From Chryseolinea sp. H1M3-3 (lineage in GTDB: Bacteria; Bacteroidota; Bacteroidia; Cytophagales; Cyclobacteriaceae), in NCBI RefSeq assembly GCF_029360725.1, contig NZ_JARKMY010000001.1, forward strand, positions 1,364,001-1,428,000: a DNA stretch of 64,000 nucleotides, written 5' to 3'. Below the pieces are notes generated by a model. The model worked only from the letters and a program-made list of their open reading frames with translations, ran no database searches and was not told the origin of the DNA. Of the stretch, positions 9,065-18,685 are shown in pieces (position 1 is the first letter of the stretch; each line of letters starts with the position of its first letter). Made by a program: the position numbers and the translations under genes.

Positions 9065-10171
9065 ATGAAAAAACTCTCTATTCTATTATGGCTTTTAAGC
9101 ATTGGCCTTGCATATGCTCAGGATCCACAATTAGATGCGGCAAAAGCGAAGATTGAATCAAAAAAATTTGAAGACGCAAAAGCTGACTTAAAAAAAATCA
9201 TTGATGCTTCCCCGAAGAATAAACATGCTTATAACTTACGTGGCTTGGCACGTGCCGGGTTAAACGACTTCTATGGAGCGATTGGCGATTTTAATGTAGC
9301 CCTTGAAATAGACTCTACATTTGCCGATCCTTGGAATAGTAGAGGTGAAGCGAAAATGGCACTTGGAGACGACGAAGGGGCGATATCGGATTTTAACAAA
9401 GCAATCAAATTCAATCCCAAATTTACGAATGCCTATACCAACCGTGGACTGGCAAAATACAACTTGGAAGATCTGCAAGGCGCTTACTTCGATTTTTCTA
9501 AAGCCCTGGAGCTTGGACCCGTCGATGCTGATAAATATTTTAACCGGGGCGTGACCAAAGCAGAGCTCGGTGAATTTATCAGTGCGATCGACGACTATTC
9601 CAAAGCTATTGAACTTGAAAAAAAAGATGCAAGTCTGTACAACTATCGTGGCGTGGCTCAATATAACGTGGGCAATCTTGATCTTGCCATTACAGATTAT
9701 AACGAGGCGATAAAACTTGAACCTAAGGATCCTCAGATTTATGAAAACAGGGCGCTGGCAAAGGGTGCGAAAGAAGATTTTAAAGGGGCCTTGGAAGATT
9801 ACGATAAAGCAATCGAGTTAAATCCTGAAGAACCCGAAACCTATAACTTGCGCGGTGTAACAAAATATAATCTTGGCGATCAGACGGGCGCTATTGCCGA
9901 TTACACGAAGGCCATAGAATTAGATGCTTTGAATCCGGTGTATTTTGATAATAGAGCATTGAGTAAAACCGAGAAACAAGACTATGCCGGTGCGATCGAA
10001 GATTATTCTTCTTCGATCGAATTATACCCAACGGATCCAGAAACTTATTTTCAACGCGCGATGGTGAAGTTAAGCATGAACAATAAATATGATGCGTGCC
10101 TTGACTTTAAAAAAGCAGAAGAACTTGGGTCAGCCGAGGCCAAAGCAGAAATCAAAAAAAATTGTAAATAA
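9065..10171 (+). CDS. Secreted tetratricopeptide-repeat protein
   Basis: A 368-residue protein with a signal peptide cleaved near AYAQ (residue 19) and then about ten tandem TPR units of 34 residues covering almost the whole length. Repeats carry the usual pattern, for example Asn-Arg-Gly-x-Ala-Lys and GAIxDYxKAIELxP. TPR superhelices bind peptides or partner proteins, so it is probably a periplasmic scaffold. The 271 bases upstream (8794-9064) hold no gene I can support, only AT-rich sequence with TAGAATTTGC, a one-base-off match to the Bacteroidota -7 element. Confidence 0.85.
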   Translation: MKKLSILLWLLSIGLAYAQDPQLDAAKAKIESKKFEDAKADLKKIIDASPKNKHAYNLRGLARAGLNDFYGAIGDFNVALEIDSTFADPWNSRGEAKMALGDDEGAISDFNKAIKFNPKFTNAYTNRGLAKYNLEDLQGAYFDFSKALELGPVDADKYFNRGVTKAELGEFISAIDDYSKAIELEKKDASLYNYRGVAQYNVGNLDLAITDYNEAIKLEPKDPQIYENRALAKGAKEDFKGALEDYDKAIELNPEEPETYNLRGVTKYNLGDQTGAIADYTKAIELDALNPVYFDNRALSKTEKQDYAGAIEDYSSSIELYPTDPETYFQRAMVKLSMNNKYDACLDFKKAEELGSAEAKAEIKKNCK

Positions 10172-10296
10172 ATATTCCCCCCACCGATTTGTTTCCGAAA
10201 ATGATTTTACAAGAGTGTTTATTTGATTGGTTCAAATAAAGTATATTTTTAAGACTATAATTATTTTATACCCTGATCTACCTTCAATTTTCTTAT

Positions 10297-12828
10297 ATGA
10301 AGAAAGCTTCCTTCATTTTCATTTTTCTTTGCTGTATACATTTGTCCAATGCTCAGAAGCTCCTTTCTCCTAAAGAGTTTTTAGGATATGAACTTGGAGA
10401 CAGATTTACACCACATCATAGGGTGATGGCTTATTTCAAACATGTAGCTGAAGTAATGCCAAACGTGGATCTGAGACAATATGGAGAGACATATGAACAC
10501 AGACCGTTGGTATATGCGGTGGTAACTTCTGTCGAGAATTTCAAAGACCTTGAACAAATTCGAACTAATAATTTAAGAAGGAGTGGATTGATGGAGGGAA
10601 CTGCCACCGCAGACCCACGCGTGCTTGTGTGGTTGAGTTACAATGTTCACGGTAACGAAGCGAGCTCCTTGGAAGCCTCTATGCTAACGTTATTTGATCT
10701 GGCAAATGCTAACAATACAAAAACTCAGGAGTGGTTGAAAAATACCGTTGTCATTCTCGATCCGTGCATTAACCCCGACGGACGGGACCGTTATGCAAAT
10801 TTCTATAATCAATATTTAAATAATCCCCCAAATAGCGATAAAGATGCGAAAGAACATCATGAGCCGTGGCCCGGCGGCCGAGCAAATCATTACTTGTTTG
10901 ACTTGAATAGAGACTGGGCGTGGGGTACTCAAATAGAAACACAACAACGTTTAAAGGTTTACAATGAATGGATGCCACATGTTCATGTTGATTTCCATGA
11001 ACAAAGTTATAACAGCCCCTACTACTTTGCGCCCGCAGCGGAGCCGTATCATGAAGTAATATCGCCCTGGCAACGTGAATTTCAGAACATCATCGGGAAA
11101 AACAATGCAAAATATTTTGATGAGCAAGGATGGTTATATTTTACGAAAGAATTTTTTGACCTTTTTTATCCAAGTTATGGTGACACATACCCCATGTATA
11201 GCGGCGCTATCGGCATGACCTATGAGCAAGGTGGTGGAGGTTCTGGAGGCTTAAGCATTACAACAAAAGAGGGTGACCCTTTAACACTTAAAGATCGCCT
11301 TACACATCATTACACTTCCGGACTTGCAACCATAGAAGTTACATCCGGAAATGCAGGGCGGGTGATCAAAGAATTTGAACAGTACTTCAAAGACAACCTT
11401 AGTAACCCACGCACACCTTACAAAGCCTACGTTATCAAAGCTGATAACAATCCGGATAAGTTAACACAGTTAACCCGGTGGATGGATCTTCACCTTATAA
11501 AATATGGACAACCGACAGCAGGAAAATCGCTGCGTGGCTTTGACTATCAAAATCAGGCAACAAGTAATTTCAGTCTTACAACGGATGATCTGGTGATTAA
11601 TGTGTATCAACCGAAATCACGTTTTATCACAACCGTATTTGAACCCCAATCGAAATTGGCAGATTCCGTTACTTACGACATTACAGCGTGGAATCTAATG
11701 TATGCCTACAATCTGAAAGCGTATGCTGTTAACGAACGGATTCCGGTAAAAAATTTCCAGGCAAAAGACCTTCTGCACGCGGCTTCGGTTGACAAACCAT
11801 ACGCTTATATTTTCAAATATCAGAGTTTACAGGATGTCGCTTTTATGGCTGAGTTAATGAAGCTGGGGATAAAAGTGCGGGCTGCGGAAAAATCGTTTTC
11901 AATCAATGGTGATAGTTTCGAACCAGGATCTCTCATTATTACACGAAGAAATAACGAAAATGTAAATGAATTTGACAAAAGCATTAGAGATTTAGCAAAG
12001 GGAATGAACAGAAAAGTTTTTACCTCTCCAACCGGATTTGCCAGCAAAGGCAAAGATGTTGGCGCTGAAGATGTGAAATATTTAAAGGCCCCAAAAGTGG
12101 CCATGCTGTTCGGTGAAGAAACTTCGTCCCTGTCTGCAGGAGAAGTTTGGCATTTTTTTGAAACCCAAATCAAGTATCCGATCACTCAAATAGGTACTGA
12201 CTACTTCGAAGAGATTGAATTAAGTAAATACGATGTGTTAATTGTTCCCGAAGGTCGTTATAAAGTTATCGATGAGAGCCAGCTAGAGAGGATTGCAAAT
12301 TGGGTGAGCAAAGGGGGCAAACTGATTATCATAGCGAATGGTTTAAATGCGTTTGCTGAAAAAAAGGGCTTTAATTTAAAAAAGTATATCACGGAGGTGG
12401 AAAAGAATGAGGCTGAACGTAAAGAAAAATTAGCTAAGGAAAAGGAATTGTTGACACGCTATGCAGACGCAGAACGCAAGGAGATCTCAAATGTCATCTC
12501 TGGGGCCATTTATAAAATCTCATTGGACACATCACATCCCCTGGCTTTCGGTGTTGGAGACACATATTATACGTTGAAGACAAATGAGCTGCGTTTCGCC
12601 TATTTGGAAGCCGGCTGGAATGTTGGTGTTATCAAAGGCATCGCCAAACCGGTACAAGGTTTTGCCGGAAAACACATCAACAAAAAAATGGATGACAGCC
12701 TTGTATTTGGTGTGGAGGAAAAAGGTGATGGCACTATTATTTACCTGGTCGACAATCCACTCTTTCGAAGTTTTTGGGAGAATGGTAAAATGATTTTTTC
12801 GAATGCTGTATTTATGGCCGGACAATAA
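10297..12828 (+). CDS. Secreted M14-family zinc carboxypeptidase-like protein
   Basis: An 843-residue protein with a signal peptide (SNAQ, cleavage about residue 19). The N-terminal half is a carboxypeptidase A-type domain: zinc ligands His118 and Glu121 in NVHGNEAS, NPDGRDRY at about 159-166 (the Arg that contacts substrate), and DFHEQ at about 232-236 for the third zinc ligand. The C-terminal half contains a glutamine-amidotransferase-like sheet pattern (VAMLFGEETSSLSAGEVW, then YDVLIVPEG), as in several large Bacteroidota M14 proteins. It probably degrades peptides outside the cytoplasm. It follows the TPR gene after 125 bases. Confidence 0.85.
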   Translation: MKKASFIFIFLCCIHLSNAQKLLSPKEFLGYELGDRFTPHHRVMAYFKHVAEVMPNVDLRQYGETYEHRPLVYAVVTSVENFKDLEQIRTNNLRRSGLMEGTATADPRVLVWLSYNVHGNEASSLEASMLTLFDLANANNTKTQEWLKNTVVILDPCINPDGRDRYANFYNQYLNNPPNSDKDAKEHHEPWPGGRANHYLFDLNRDWAWGTQIETQQRLKVYNEWMPHVHVDFHEQSYNSPYYFAPAAEPYHEVISPWQREFQNIIGKNNAKYFDEQGWLYFTKEFFDLFYPSYGDTYPMYSGAIGMTYEQGGGGSGGLSITTKEGDPLTLKDRLTHHYTSGLATIEVTSGNAGRVIKEFEQYFKDNLSNPRTPYKAYVIKADNNPDKLTQLTRWMDLHLIKYGQPTAGKSLRGFDYQNQATSNFSLTTDDLVINVYQPKSRFITTVFEPQSKLADSVTYDITAWNLMYAYNLKAYAVNERIPVKNFQAKDLLHAASVDKPYAYIFKYQSLQDVAFMAELMKLGIKVRAAEKSFSINGDSFEPGSLIITRRNNENVNEFDKSIRDLAKGMNRKVFTSPTGFASKGKDVGAEDVKYLKAPKVAMLFGEETSSLSAGEVWHFFETQIKYPITQIGTDYFEEIELSKYDVLIVPEGRYKVIDESQLERIANWVSKGGKLIIIANGLNAFAEKKGFNLKKYITEVEKNEAERKEKLAKEKELLTRYADAERKEISNVISGAIYKISLDTSHPLAFGVGDTYYTLKTNELRFAYLEAGWNVGVIKGIAKPVQGFAGKHINKKMDDSLVFGVEEKGDGTIIYLVDNPLFRSFWENGKMIFSNAVFMAGQ

Positions 12829-12869
12829 CAATTGTTCGAGCTTATGAGGAGGAAGGTGGCAAATCATAA

Positions 12870-13622
12870 TCATAATAAATTCTCATCGCCATAATTGTCC
12901 GTGACTTCCTCAAGATAGAAATAACGGACGTTGATGTTTATTATCGTCTTATAAGGAATAGTGATGTATCTGCCAGGTATATCATAGTATCGGTTTTCCA
13001 CCAGATCATCCTGTAAAAGTCTCCGCTTCGCATCTTTTAATACAATGTTTTCCAGACCGCCTTCGTCCGACAAGGTAAAATGAATCAACTCCCCAATGTA
13101 AATCATTTGTTGATTGCCCACAGTTGTTAATGCATTCACCAGTTTAAAACTGACTTCCTCCGGATGGTCTGGCACTTCTGGAAAGTCCAGGAATTCGCCA
13201 CTCAGTAAATAATGCCAATCGTTGGTAAACCTGAATAATTTAAACTTGCGATCAAACTTGAGTAACCGGATTGCTTTGCGGCTGGCATGACCTGCAAAAA
13301 AAGATACGGTCATGACGAATGTGCAGTATAGAAGGTATGATACGAAGATATCTCCATAGCCAGCATTAGTTTGTTGAAGCAACGCTGCGCTTAGTACGGT
13401 TTTTAAATCAAACTCAAAATAGAAAACAGATGAAGCGGCGAGTAATAGGAAGTACGACAGAATATGCATGATGATGGACGGAAACAGCGCCCAGAACACT
13501 TCATCTAATATACCTGAGAATTTAAGTTTTCTGGAAAAAACAGAAGAAAGGTAAGCCCGCTTAAATGTTATCCCGGGAAGAATGAATAGGAAAAGGAAGA
13601 GAGTAGATACTGCTAACGCCAC
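12870..13622 (-). CDS. Membrane protein of unknown function
   Basis: A 250-residue protein with three to four hydrophobic segments in the first 130 residues, then a cytoplasmic-looking domain with FTNDWHYLLSGEFLDF near 135 and a beta-rich C-terminus (GELIHFTLSDEGGLENIVL, ITIPYKTIININVRYFYLEE). The start is GTG at 13622. The Trp-His-Tyr-Leu-Leu motif after the membrane part resembles uncharacterised membrane proteins of the DUF6338 type, but I cannot confirm that. A 53-residue gene lies 16 bases upstream on the same strand and may be co-transcribed. Confidence 0.6.
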   Translation of the reverse strand: MALAVSTLFLFLFILPGITFKRAYLSSVFSRKLKFSGILDEVFWALFPSIIMHILSYFLLLAASSVFYFEFDLKTVLSAALLQQTNAGYGDIFVSYLLYCTFVMTVSFFAGHASRKAIRLLKFDRKFKLFRFTNDWHYLLSGEFLDFPEVPDHPEEVSFKLVNALTTVGNQQMIYIGELIHFTLSDEGGLENIVLKDAKRRLLQDDLVENRYYDIPGRYITIPYKTIININVRYFYLEEVTDNYGDENLL

Positions 13623-13638
13623 AATTCGTTCTTCTGGT

Positions 13639-13800
13639 TTAGCCCAGTTCTCTTACGAAATATACTTTTTCGCCCAGCCTGAAAGTTTTTCCCTCTCCAT
13701 CAATTTCTTTGTTGATGTCGATTAACTTATAAACAAGCTCGCGGCTCTTCTTTACTTTATTGGATATCCAATGTTGCTTACTATCAGATTTCGATTTCAT
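13639..13800 (-). CDS. Small basic protein of unknown function
   Basis: A 53-residue reading frame, Lys-rich (KSKSDSKQHW near the start, KVKKSRELVYKLI in the middle), with a C-terminal beta-type stretch FRLGEKVYFVREL. I chose the ATG at 13800 rather than one 12 codons upstream because the upstream part is hydrophobic and unlike the rest. It is 16 bases before the membrane-protein gene, which suggests a two-gene unit. No family is recognised and the coding call is tentative. Confidence 0.45.
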   Translation of the reverse strand: MKSKSDSKQHWISNKVKKSRELVYKLIDINKEIDGEGKTFRLGEKVYFVRELG

Positions 13801-13897
13801 AGCAATGATCTCATGAAGCTTAACGCAAATTATCATAAAAAAGTGACAAATCCTCCAACTTCATTTGGTTTAAGCACCTATCACTATATGCTTTCAA

Positions 13898-14374
13898 TCA
13901 CTTTATCCTCTCTTTTATAATTCTCCAGACGAGTTCGGGCTCAAATCCCTTTTGAATAATGTATGCCGCGAGCTTGTCGCGTTTGATAAAAGGATTTTCC
14001 TCAGCGATTTGTTTCGTTTTTTTCTCGATTAAAGTTTCAACTGTTTTGATGTAGTCGGATTCATCAATTTCTTTGAGACCTGAAGCAATGCAGTTTTTTG
14101 TTAGCCCCTTGCCCTCTAACGCTTGAATGATCTTTAATCTTCCCCAACTCTTTAGTCTAAACTTTCCACCGGCAAATGCTTTTGCAAATCGCTCCTCATT
14201 CAAGTAGCCTTCTGTAATGAGATGGGAGATCATTTCATCCACCTCATAAGACGGAAGCCCGAAGTCATATAGTTTGCTTTTTACTTCCTGGTGGGAGCGT
14301 TCCTGATATGCACAATAATGATAAATCTTCTTTTTTGCTTCTAACGGGCTAAGCTTTTTATAGGGCTGTTGCAC
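13898..14374 (-). CDS. recX: Regulatory protein RecX
   Basis: A 158-residue, all-helical protein matching RecX, the modulator that binds RecA filaments and limits recombinase activity. It has the three-helix repeats of the family: HYCAYQERSHQEVKSKL near 18-34, LITEGYLNEERFAKAFAGGKFRLKSWGRLKI near 52-82 (the conserved YLNEERFA and Trp-Gly), and a third repeat ending FEPELVWRIIKE. The start codon is GTG at 14374. recA is not in the window. The neighbours are unrelated small genes. Confidence 0.92.
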   Translation of the reverse strand: MQQPYKKLSPLEAKKKIYHYCAYQERSHQEVKSKLYDFGLPSYEVDEMISHLITEGYLNEERFAKAFAGGKFRLKSWGRLKIIQALEGKGLTKNCIASGLKEIDESDYIKTVETLIEKKTKQIAEENPFIKRDKLAAYIIQKGFEPELVWRIIKERIK

Positions 14375-14436
14375 AACGTAAAATTAAGGGTTGATATCAT
14401 TTGCGGATGAGTCTTGCCGTTTGTTTAAAAAAAGCC

Positions 14437-14928
14437 TCACTTCTGCTCTTTCACAAGTCCCTTATTCCGTAGGATGCTGGCAATAAATTTCCGCTCGTTT
14501 TCAGTGTTGAAAATTTTGAATGGCCAGTAAATTAATTGTGCTTTGTTTACAAACAACACGAAATGATCCTTGCCTATTGAAGCACTTTTAATTTGGTCCC
14601 ATTTTAAAGGCATCCCTTCACGGGGATTGAGCTTCATCAGAATTTGCTGACTGCTGATTTCATATGAAAATTTTTCAAACAGCATTTTTCCTTGCTCTAG
14701 TTGAGTGACACCATAAAATTGGATCCACCAAAACAATAAATACAATCCGAATGCGATGACAGCACCGATGAACCACCAAATGGAATCAGCTCCAGGGATA
14801 AAATAACCAAGACAAATAACCAGCGCACCTAGAACTGCAATCCAACCTTGCTTTTTCATAATAGTTTTGAATGCAGTATTAATATAGGTCTTCTTATCCA
14901 GTTTGTAATTTTTAGTTTTAACAATCAT
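14437..14928 (-). CDS. YcxB-like membrane protein
   Basis: A 163-residue protein with two adjacent hydrophobic helices (residues about 29-46 and 50-68) followed by a soluble domain with the order FSYEISSQQILMKL, PLKWDQIKSASIGKDHFVLFVNKAQLIYWPFKIF. This two-helix plus PH-like domain layout is that of YcxB-like proteins, whose role is not known. It lies 30 bases downstream of nadC on the same strand, so it may share its transcript. Confidence 0.6.
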   Translation of the reverse strand: MIVKTKNYKLDKKTYINTAFKTIMKKQGWIAVLGALVICLGYFIPGADSIWWFIGAVIAFGLYLLFWWIQFYGVTQLEQGKMLFEKFSYEISSQQILMKLNPREGMPLKWDQIKSASIGKDHFVLFVNKAQLIYWPFKIFNTENERKFIASILRNKGLVKEQK

Positions 14929-14958
14929 ATAATTTCGATTCTCTTTTCTGCTTACTTC

Positions 14959-15816
14959 TTAAAATGCTTTCAAACTTAAATCAAGGCTTTTTATACTATG
15001 GGTTAGGGCACCTACTGAGATGAAATCGACGCCGCATTCAGCTACCCCTCTAATAGTTTCTTCCGTAACATTTCCGCTCGCCTCGGTTTGATACTTTCCA
15101 CCGATCAGCTTCACTGCACTTTTCATTGTTCCAAAATCCATATTATCCAGCATAATAATATCAACGCCGCCTATTCTAAGAACTTCTTCAACTTCTTTAA
15201 GGGATCGTGTTTCGATTTCAATTTTCAAATGCTTATTTCTGGCGCGAAGATAATCTTTTGTTCGAATGATTGCGGGTTCAATGCCGCCCGCCATATCAAT
15301 ATGGTTGTCTTTTAACATAATCATATCAAACAGTCCTATTCGGTGATTATATCCTCCGCCCAGTAAAACGGCCCATTTTTCAAAAAGTCGGAAGTTTGGG
15401 GTTGTTTTACGCGTATCTAAAAGTTTAGCAGACGTACCCCTTATCAAAGAATTGAGATGATGCGTCTTTGTAGCAATAGCGCTCATCCGCTGCATACAGT
15501 TAAGCACCAACCGTTCGGTGGTTAAAATAGATTGGGCTGAACCTTCCACTGTAAAGGCGATGTCCCCTTTTTTTATGGAAGCGCCGTCACATAGATTCAG
15601 GCTGATGCTGAGGGCTGGGTCAAAAGTCTTAAAAATCTGTTCGGCTAATTCCACTCCTGCAAGTATCCCATCATCCTTGACCAAAAGTTTGGCTCTTTTG
15701 GTGACATTGGAAGAAATGGCTGCAAGGGTAGAGTGATCGCCATCGCCAATATCTTCCTTTAAAGCCGAATGAATAAACTGTTGGAGAAGCGCTGGAGTTA
15801 AATAGGATGGCCGCAT
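14959..15816 (-). CDS. nadC: Nicotinate-nucleotide pyrophosphorylase (quinolinate phosphoribosyltransferase)
   Basis: A 285-residue enzyme of NAD biosynthesis that converts quinolinate and PRPP to nicotinate mononucleotide with release of CO2. The family pattern is complete: EDIGDGDHST near 18-27, LNCMQRMSAIATKTHHL near 105-121, LLDTRKTTPNFR near 132-143, GGGYNHRIGLFDMIMLKDNH near 153-172, IEIETRSL, DIIMLDNMDF and EASGNVTEETI near the end. The Arg, Lys and His of these motifs bind quinolinate and the phosphates. nadA and nadB are not in the window. A DUF4783 gene lies 57 bases upstream on the same strand. Confidence 0.95.
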   Translation of the reverse strand: MRPSYLTPALLQQFIHSALKEDIGDGDHSTLAAISSNVTKRAKLLVKDDGILAGVELAEQIFKTFDPALSISLNLCDGASIKKGDIAFTVEGSAQSILTTERLVLNCMQRMSAIATKTHHLNSLIRGTSAKLLDTRKTTPNFRLFEKWAVLLGGGYNHRIGLFDMIMLKDNHIDMAGGIEPAIIRTKDYLRARNKHLKIEIETRSLKEVEEVLRIGGVDIIMLDNMDFGTMKSAVKLIGGKYQTEASGNVTEETIRGVAECGVDFISVGALTHSIKSLDLSLKAF

Positions 15817-15873
15817 CGCGTAAAAATATAATGCGGATTTCGAGAATCTTTCAGCGGCCTAAAAAATTTATCG

Positions 15874-16275
15874 TCATTCCTTAGCAAAGGATATTTCGTG
15901 TACAAGTTGTTGGTTGTTTATAACCTTGATTTTCATGAACACTCGATAAGTTTCGCTTCCACTTTTAAATTGACCAATAGCGAAAGGCTGACCGCCCTTC
16001 GATGATCCCTGGTGAATGATGCTAAATTCTGAGGGCGGATGTTGCTTAAAAAAGTCGCGAAAAACGAACTCCGCCTGGGCTTTGCTGTAAGATTGCACGC
16101 TACCGTCAAGGGTAACATCAACCGTTTGATTTAAATATTTCGTGAGCTCTTTGGCGCTACCAGCCTTGATCGTTTCTTTAACTTGATCAATTACGTCGCT
16201 TTGTGCGAAGGTTGAAAAACTGTGAATACTGATACATAAAAAAACGAACGCTGATAGAAATCTTCTCATTTTCAT
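15874..16275 (-). CDS. Secreted DUF4783 protein (NTF2-like)
   Basis: A 133-residue protein with a signal peptide (STFAQ, cleavage about residue 24). The mature domain reads like the NTF2-like DUF4783 fold: VIDQVKETIKAGSAKELTKYL, VDVTLDG, YSKAQAEFVFRDFFKQHPPSEFSIIHQGSSKGG, then a MKIKVINNQQLVHEISF C-terminal strand. The function is unknown. It sits just upstream of nadC on the same strand. Two possible ATG starts are two codons apart. Confidence 0.8.
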   Translation of the reverse strand: MKMRRFLSAFVFLCISIHSFSTFAQSDVIDQVKETIKAGSAKELTKYLNQTVDVTLDGSVQSYSKAQAEFVFRDFFKQHPPSEFSIIHQGSSKGGQPFAIGQFKSGSETYRVFMKIKVINNQQLVHEISFAKE

Positions 16276-16401
16276 GGTGTATTAGTTTGCTAAAACTATG
16301 CCATTATCGAAAGATAACAAATTAAGTGATCCTGCATGTCTTATTTGGAATCGTTTGGCCCTCCCTGACCTTCAACTGACTTATATTCCTTTAATCCTCA
16401 T

Positions 16402-16409
16402 TATATTTG
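16402..16409 (+). promoter_or_regulatory. Possible -7 element upstream of gpmI
   Basis: TATATTTG is an exact TANNTTTG match, the -7 element of Bacteroidota promoters. No good TTTG/TTGG -33 partner lies 19-20 bases upstream, and the distance to the gpmI start is about 100 bases, so this is tentative. Confidence 0.3.
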
Positions 16410-16512
16410 CGCGCTTTTGAATGCATAAAGTAAGTTTATGAACAGAAACACCCAACCCCAGGAATATTGCATGCTTTGGCGTTTTTCCTTTTAATGAATT
16501 ATAACAACATAT

Positions 16513-18039
16513 ATGAATAAGAAAGTCCTACTAATGATACTCGACGGTTGGGGAATTGCAACCAACAAAGCAGTATCTGCAATTGATCAAGCTAAAACCC
16601 CTTTTGTTAGTTCTTTATACACCCAGTACCCACATAGTAAACTCGAAGCTTCCGGCCTAGCCGTGGGATTGCCATTAGGGCAGATGGGTAACTCGGAAGT
16701 AGGCCATATGAATATCGGTGCAGGGAGGGTAGTTTACCAGGACTTAGTCCGGATTAACAAAGCTGTTGACGAAAAGGAATTGGATAGTAACCGGGTTTTG
16801 CTTGACGCATTTGCGTATGCCAAAGCAAACAACAAAAGCATACATTTTATGGGGCTGCTGTCCGATGGGGGCGTGCACTCTCACATCAATCATTTAAAAG
16901 GCCTCATTACTATAGCTCATAACAATAGAATAAAAAATCTTTTTATTCATGCATTCACCGATGGGAGAGACACCGATCCGAAGGGTGGAATTGACTATCT
17001 GAAAGATTTAATGAATCACCTTGAAAAAACGACCGGAAAGTTGGCCACCGTTATCGGGCGTTACTTTGCAATGGACCGGGATAAAAGGTGGGAGCGCGTT
17101 AAACTCGCATACGATCTGTTGGTTCGCGGAGTGGGTGAAAAGACAACTGATCCCATAAAGACCGTTCAATTCTCATATGATAATGGTATTACAGACGAAT
17201 TTATTAAACCCGTGGTAGTGGTTGATCAACTTCAAGAACCTGTTGGTACCATAAAAGAAGGAGATGTTGTGTTATGTTTCAATTTTCGAACGGACCGAGG
17301 AAGAGAAATCACAGAAGTACTTACGCAGCAGGATTTTCCTGAGTATGGAATGAAGAAATTGCTGCTCTACTACCTTACGCTCACCAATTATGATGATTCG
17401 TTTAACAATGTGAAAGTACTTTTCGATAAAGACAATCTGGAGAATACTTTAGGAGAGGTTGTTTCGAAAGCCGGAAAGAAGCAAATCAGAATCGCAGAGA
17501 CCGAAAAGTATCCCCATGTCACTTTCTTTTTCTCCGGTGGAAGAGAAGAGCCTTTTGTTGGTGAATCGCGAATACTCTGCCCTTCTCCAAAGGTCGCGAC
17601 GTACGATTTGGCGCCTGAAATGAGTGCTAACGAGATAAAGGATAAAATCATTGTCGAGTTGGACAAAAAGGAACCAGATTTTATCTGTTTAAATTTTGCT
17701 AATCCGGATATGGTGGGGCACACTGGAGTTTTTGCTGCCGCCGTAAAAGCTTGTGAAACTGTAGATTCGTGTGCAGCGCAGGTGACCGCAGCGGCGCTAA
17801 GAAATGGTTATTCCACCATTATTATAGCCGACCACGGAAACGCGGACATGATGATCAATGAAGATGGATCACCTAACACCGCGCATACTACTAACCTGGT
17901 ACCTTGTATACTTGTTGATGACAGCTATAAAGGACAATTAAAGAATGGCAAATTAGGAGACTTGGCGCCAACAATTTTAACGCTCATGGGTATTCCAATT
18001 CCTGAGCGAATGACTGGAAATGTGCTTGTTGAAAAATAA
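16513..18039 (+). CDS. gpmI: 2,3-bisphosphoglycerate-independent phosphoglycerate mutase
   Basis: A 508-residue glycolytic enzyme interconverting 3- and 2-phosphoglycerate through a phosphoserine. It has the metal-binding N-terminal DGWGI, the catalytic serine in MGNSEVGHMNIGAGR near residue 62, DGRDTDPK near 152, RYFAMDRDKRW near 186-196, FFSGGREEPF near 340, and the C-terminal metal site IADHGNADMM with NTAHTTNLVP. Length is normal for the manganese-dependent family. It begins a rightward group: the next gene starts 26 bases after its stop. Confidence 0.95.
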   Translation: MNKKVLLMILDGWGIATNKAVSAIDQAKTPFVSSLYTQYPHSKLEASGLAVGLPLGQMGNSEVGHMNIGAGRVVYQDLVRINKAVDEKELDSNRVLLDAFAYAKANNKSIHFMGLLSDGGVHSHINHLKGLITIAHNNRIKNLFIHAFTDGRDTDPKGGIDYLKDLMNHLEKTTGKLATVIGRYFAMDRDKRWERVKLAYDLLVRGVGEKTTDPIKTVQFSYDNGITDEFIKPVVVVDQLQEPVGTIKEGDVVLCFNFRTDRGREITEVLTQQDFPEYGMKKLLLYYLTLTNYDDSFNNVKVLFDKDNLENTLGEVVSKAGKKQIRIAETEKYPHVTFFFSGGREEPFVGESRILCPSPKVATYDLAPEMSANEIKDKIIVELDKKEPDFICLNFANPDMVGHTGVFAAAVKACETVDSCAAQVTAAALRNGYSTIIIADHGNADMMINEDGSPNTAHTTNLVPCILVDDSYKGQLKNGKLGDLAPTILTLMGIPIPERMTGNVLVEK

Positions 18040-18064
18040 TTACCTATTCTTGAAACACCTTCAA

Positions 18065-18682
18065 ATGGGTATGGGAAGATTACGGTTTAGAATGTTTTTT
18101 ACTTTGACAGGGATTTTCATATCAACGATCTTGTTAGTGTCATGTTCTGCGGAGAAGAAACCACAAATCGCTGGGCTTCTTAATATCGATAGTATTCTGC
18201 AGGCGCACATTCGTTATTTGATTCGCGAGCGTGCAACAATTCATAAAAAGGCAGTTTTGAACGGTGTGGAACAACTTACCACGGTAACACCTAAAGATTC
18301 TGCTGACTGGAATGAGGAACTTGCAATATTTTTTGAGCTCAGTGCTATAAATAAGCCAAGTAGCAAAGGGACTTATATGGTTGACGAGTCCGCTGATAAC
18401 AAAAGCAATTTGACCGTGAAGTCGTTTGTTACAACGGAAGACCTACCCGTTAAATATTTGAAAGTTTACTATTATAAATCCATATCCGAGATCCGTAAAA
18501 TTGAAGCCCAATATCGCGAGGCAAACGCATTGTATTCGAGCACACGTTTTTTAATAATGGAATTCGAAAACGTTTATGGCAAACCACTACTAACATCTTA
18601 TTCTATAACAGGCGGTCAGAAAATGTTTTTGGACGATTCGGTTGAATACAATATTGCAGCTCGTGTCTCTTTAAAAAAATAA
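18065..18682 (+). CDS. Lipoprotein of unknown function
   Basis: A 205-residue protein with a lipoprotein signal (ILLVSC; Cys about residue 27 from the chosen start). The mature part is charged, with AHIRYLIRERATIHKKAVLNG near 45-65 and a beta-rich C-terminal half. No motif is recognised. The frame is open 15 codons further upstream, into the gpmI stop region, but the ATG at 18065 begins just before the signal peptide and is preferred. It is three bases upstream of the ABC transporter gene, so the two are almost certainly co-transcribed and translationally linked. Confidence 0.7.
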   Translation: MGMGRLRFRMFFTLTGIFISTILLVSCSAEKKPQIAGLLNIDSILQAHIRYLIRERATIHKKAVLNGVEQLTTVTPKDSADWNEELAIFFELSAINKPSSKGTYMVDESADNKSNLTVKSFVTTEDLPVKYLKVYYYKSISEIRKIEAQYREANALYSSTRFLIMEFENVYGKPLLTSYSITGGQKMFLDDSVEYNIAARVSLKK

Positions 18683-18685
18683 CAA